In this document: positions 60,965 through 64,000 of the stretch, piece by piece
How positions within the stretch are numbered: the stretch's first letter is position 1
How the letters are laid out: every line of letters begins with the position of its first letter
From: Strongylocentrotus droebachiensis
Taxonomy: Eukaryota; Echinodermata; Echinoidea; Camarodonta; Strongylocentrotidae
Direction: 5' to 3'
Assembly (NCBI GenBank): GCA_035222895.1
Contig: JAVYIG010001808.1
Span: 62,001-126,000 of the forward strand
Length of the DNA stretch: 64,000 nucleotides
Made by a program: the position numbers and the translations under genes
Notes under the pieces: model-generated
Told to the model about the DNA's origin: nothing
Database searches by the model: none
The model's input: the letters and a program-made list of their open reading frames with translations, nothing else

Positions 60965-63404
60965 GAGGGGGAGAGATAGAGAGAGAGAGAGAAAGAGAGA
61001 GAGAGAAGGGGGCAGGGGGCAGGGGAAGGACAGAGGACAAGCTTAAACTGAATAAACTGAATGCAACTACTTTTCTTTTATCATAATCACTATTACCCAC
61101 CTTCCATCGCGGATATAGTTTTCAGCAGCATCCAAAAATCTCTTGATCTTCTTCAGAACTTTATAAAGAGGGAAGCACTCCTTATGATCAGGATCAAGTT
61201 TCAAACATTCTCGGATATCGCTAAAGAATCAAACAGAGCAAAATCAAATAAATATACATGTTGGGCAAACACCTAACATCTGTATAATGTGTTGTAAAGA
61301 TACATAGTTAAGTTTTAACTGTTTGAGCGTCGTCTACCTGCAATTCTGTTTATTTTGTAGCTTAAACATGAATTGAACCCGATGGTGTCATGTTTCTAAC
61401 CTTTTCCAAATAAATCTAAGTTTCTAATAGAACCCTCGTGACAAGAATAATCAGAACAAGGAGTAAGTCTAGAGCCCCAACATAGTCCAATTACAGCCAT
61501 TTATAAAGACCAATTATAAAACGAGACTTCTCCAGAACCCTCATTTCTAGACCAATCATACTACTACTCTAGAACCTGATCAAGGTCCCTCAACCTGTTA
61601 GGTATACCTCCAAATCATCAAGGAATAAGACTTACTCAGAAGCACAATTCCAAGACTAATCAGGGCTAAGACTTCATTTTCATATAAGTTTAGAACTGAG
61701 GACTATAGTATTTGAGAATATGCATTACAAGGCCAATATGGACTACGAGTTATCCTCTAGAGCCCCATTTACGACTTACTCAAGAGCCCTATCTCACGAC
61801 AAAATATGACTACCGGTAGGACTTAAAATAGTCAAGAGCCCCAGTCAAAACAAGACTAGGACTTACTCTAAGGCCATATCCAGATCTCCCATACTGTCAT
61901 GCGTTCTACTCATTTCAAGATAGACCTCTGTGCTGTCTGGAACTAGTTTAGTCACTGATCTAAGATCATCGATGGCCTTGTATAACTCTCCAAGCTGTGT
62001 GTAGACTTTGGCTCGTTTCCTGTGCATATCTGCATTCCAGGGTAAATACTGTGAACAAAAGAACAAGATTCAAGATTCAAGATTTTATTGTCCATAATAT
62101 AATACAGAAATTTGTTTTCTATTGGTGTAACATTTAATATATAAAACATAAGACAAAAACATGGTGTCGTGTGCTGAAAGCCAGAAGGGCGTCAAGACTC
62201 TATAAAGAAAAAGTCTATGAGCAGGCACGGTCCTCCGGCTTTCAGCACAAAACATGACAAGACAGTGACTTTATACATAGCAAGAATTTTAAATACCATT
62301 CAAGGGACATCATATATCAAATAAAAGACACATAACATATCAAAATGCTAAAGCAAAGTGAATAATTAGTAGAGGTGAGAAAAACATATCTATGAGCTAC
62401 AAAGACCCCTAGATCACTTATATGTGTTTTATAAGATAAAGAAATGTGAATCGCACTAAACTTACGGTATATCATTATTTTGCAGCGATAGTTTATTTGA
62501 GGTGGGTTATCCATATGAGATCAAGCCTTAATTTATTAAGGAACAATTTGGGAGGGGGGGGGGGGGGGGGCTAGGAAAATTAATTCTCAAACAGGAGTTT
62601 ATTTTCCCTTTGTCATTTAATATCCAAAGTCCTTCGGAAGCACATCTGTAGAGACGTTATTTCATAATGTGATATGAATTACACAAGAATGGCAATGGCA
62701 TACTATTATTATTATGATTATCAATATCAACTATTTTCTTTTGTTGTTGGTTTCCTGGGCCGATATTCAATTCAATACGAAATATGAGTATTTTACTTAG
62801 TCTTAGATAAAATACTTAGCTAATTTTGGTACTCAGTTCAAACTTTTGGCTAATACCCTAAATTGAAGACAGCTCCCTACCAGACTCACGCCAATTATTT
62901 GGAGGCCTCGATTGTCAGGCATATGGTTTTTTAACGTAGTATCATAACCTGTGCACAATTATATTGGCGCGCATTTATTGCGACGCATTAATTGTGCATT
63001 ACTTTTGATTGATCGTGTGATGTCACAATGCTTATCAGTAAGTATTTTACTTAGATTTGTCTTACGTATGTAAAAGTTTAAAATGCGATTTGAATACGAG
63101 ATAAGTAAAGTTCTTAGCTTAGTATTTATTTAGTAAATTTCTTACTCATTCTAAGTATTGAATTGAATACCGGCCCTGATGCATAAGTCATTTCTGATGA
63201 CTTTTCAAATTGTCACTATCCTTTGTATTGATCCTAACAAATGTAACTACTGTCTAATACCATAAGAACTTTTGAGTAGGCATCTAATGCTTGCTCGTGT
63301 TGATTTGATTGGAACAATTGATCTCCTAACGTTATTCGCTCCTCAACAGTACGAGTCATTCCAAGTTGCTTGTCGGCCTCTTTATTTGAAGGATCGTATT
63401 TCAA
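57820..63404 (-). CDS. DNAJC3: DnaJ homolog C3 (p58IPK), C-terminal eight exons
   Basis: DNAJC3 is an ER-lumenal Hsp40 co-chaperone of BiP. Exons, 5' to 3': 63404-63261, 62048-61867, 61220-61101, 60653-60548, 59759-59639, 59094-58965, 58632-58484, 57968-57820. Every phase agrees, giving 366 residues plus stop (human full length 504). The first six exons encode TPR helices, e.g. DMHRKRAKVYTQLGELYKAI and RECLKLDPDHKECF. The J domain begins KKRDYYKILGV and crosses an intron into AYRQLAMIWHPDKHEEGEE, with the HPD motif that stimulates Hsp70 ATPase. The tail is His/Gly-rich and ends FNFKFNFN, like human FRFKFHFN; a GCC repeat encodes the Gly run. The N-terminal exons, including the signal peptide, lie beyond 64000. 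No sign of decay. Confidence 0.95.
59307..59410 (+). mobile_element. tRNA-derived SINE, family C (fragment)
   Basis: ATGTCATGGTATAGTGGCTC is an A-box-like head. TTGGCAAGACATTAATCC and CTCAACCCAGGTG follow as in the other family C copies. It is diverged and intronic in DNAJC3. Confidence 0.6.
60898..61015. repeat. (GA)n simple repeat in DNAJC3 intron
   Basis: Nearly uninterrupted GA dinucleotides on the + strand with short GGG interruptions, ending in a GGGGCAG-rich stretch. The Ser-rich minus-strand frame is an artefact. Confidence 0.9.
62158..62258. mobile_element. Short foldback element in DNAJC3 intron
   Basis: CATGGTGTCGTGTGCTGAAAG at 62160 faces GGCTTTCAGCACAAAACATG ending at 62256. 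About 20 bases pair with a few mismatches. It is similar in size to family M2 but different in sequence. An LINE-tail-like CAAGATTCAAGATT repeat lies just before it. Confidence 0.55.
62549..62570. repeat. G homopolymer tract
   Basis: A run of guanines broken only by an early A. Similar G- or C-runs occur at 8736, 10571, 27627, 33208, 50403 and 54783. Their lengths are likely unreliable in any assembly. Confidence 0.85.
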
Positions 63405-64000
63405 CTGTCAGCAGAAAGAAAAGAAGGAGAGAAAAACAATCAGTTACATCTTTATTTTTGAATGACTTGAGCTCCAAATAAATTACACTTAGCACTCATC
63501 ATGTATATCACCTGTCATTTGAAATTGAAACTATGTCCATATTCCTATTCCTTTGTCAGTATTTTGTGGGTGGTTAACTCTAAATCAAACTTACAATGCA
63601 TCTTGTCATGTATTCTTGAACCCAAGCAAATCAATAAAGCAGCACTTCGCAAAAATTAATGTTTTATCACTTTCTTATCAAACAACCATCCACTAAATAT
63701 ATTTCCTATAGGAAGTTATTTGCTCTGGCTCCTAACCATTACGAGCCAGAGCAAATAACACTGAGTTCTTATAGGAAATGTATTTATTCAGATGGTCATT
63801 TCTCAGCCAATACTCAACATTTTCAATTGGTTTTCGACATTTTGACATCATTTTTGATGCTCTTTTGGAATATGAAGAAAAAATTGAGAAATTCTAAAAA
63901 AATATTTTTATGACGTTACAGCTTCGGTACTCTATACAGAGAATCTCCTTGAATTACAGGATAATAATACAAGTGCTTGTTATGTTTCAGTGTATATCAT
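63405..64000 (-). other. DNAJC3 intron, with a hairpin at 63698-63783
   Basis: No further DNAJC3 exon is recognised before the window edge. A foldback has perfect 17-base arms, GTTATTTGCTCTGGCTC at 63715-63731 and its inverse at 63743-63759, around an 11-base loop. Outer arms (TTTCCTATAGGAA against TTCTTATAGGAAA) extend it imperfectly. Confidence 0.55.

Overview
This is animal nuclear DNA, most likely from an echinoderm and probably a sea urchin. Genes are split by GT-AG introns, spacing is AT-rich, and the proteins are close to deuterostome families. The SINEs and foldback MITEs resemble those I remember from sea urchin genomes. The species call is inference.

Layout. (1) 1-6546, + strand: the 3' end of COG3, a Golgi tethering subunit. 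One of its introns is filled by a 3.6 kb CAT-rich satellite that starts at the splice donor. (2) 7188-8210, + strand: an intact single-exon class A GPCR. (3) 8764-21941: a direct tandem duplication of a 6.59 kb non-coding block; only four differences were noticed between the copies. (4) 23425-42587, - strand: an ERICH6/FAM194-domain gene of 15 phase-consistent coding exons (890 codons plus stop), with a candidate duplicated mini-exon. (5) 44606-53460, + strand: complete PARL, the mitochondrial rhomboid protease, in 10 coding exons including a tiny first one. (6) 57820-63404, - strand: the last eight coding exons of DNAJC3 (p58IPK), whose 5' end lies beyond the window.

The genes do not form a pathway. 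ERICH6-like and PARL are divergent, about 2 kb apart. PARL and DNAJC3 converge, with 4.4 kb between stops. COG3 near an ERICH6 family gene matches the human COG3-ERICH6B neighbourhood as I remember it, so this may be an old deuterostome linkage.

Most other sequence is repeats: three tRNA-derived SINE families, several foldback MITE families, a piggyBac-type non-autonomous element flanked by TTAA, LINE fragments and simple repeats. I found no convincing novel multi-gene system. The best second looks are the recent tandem duplication, the duplicated exon fragments in ERICH6-like and PARL, the satellite against the COG3 donor, and long foldback structures.
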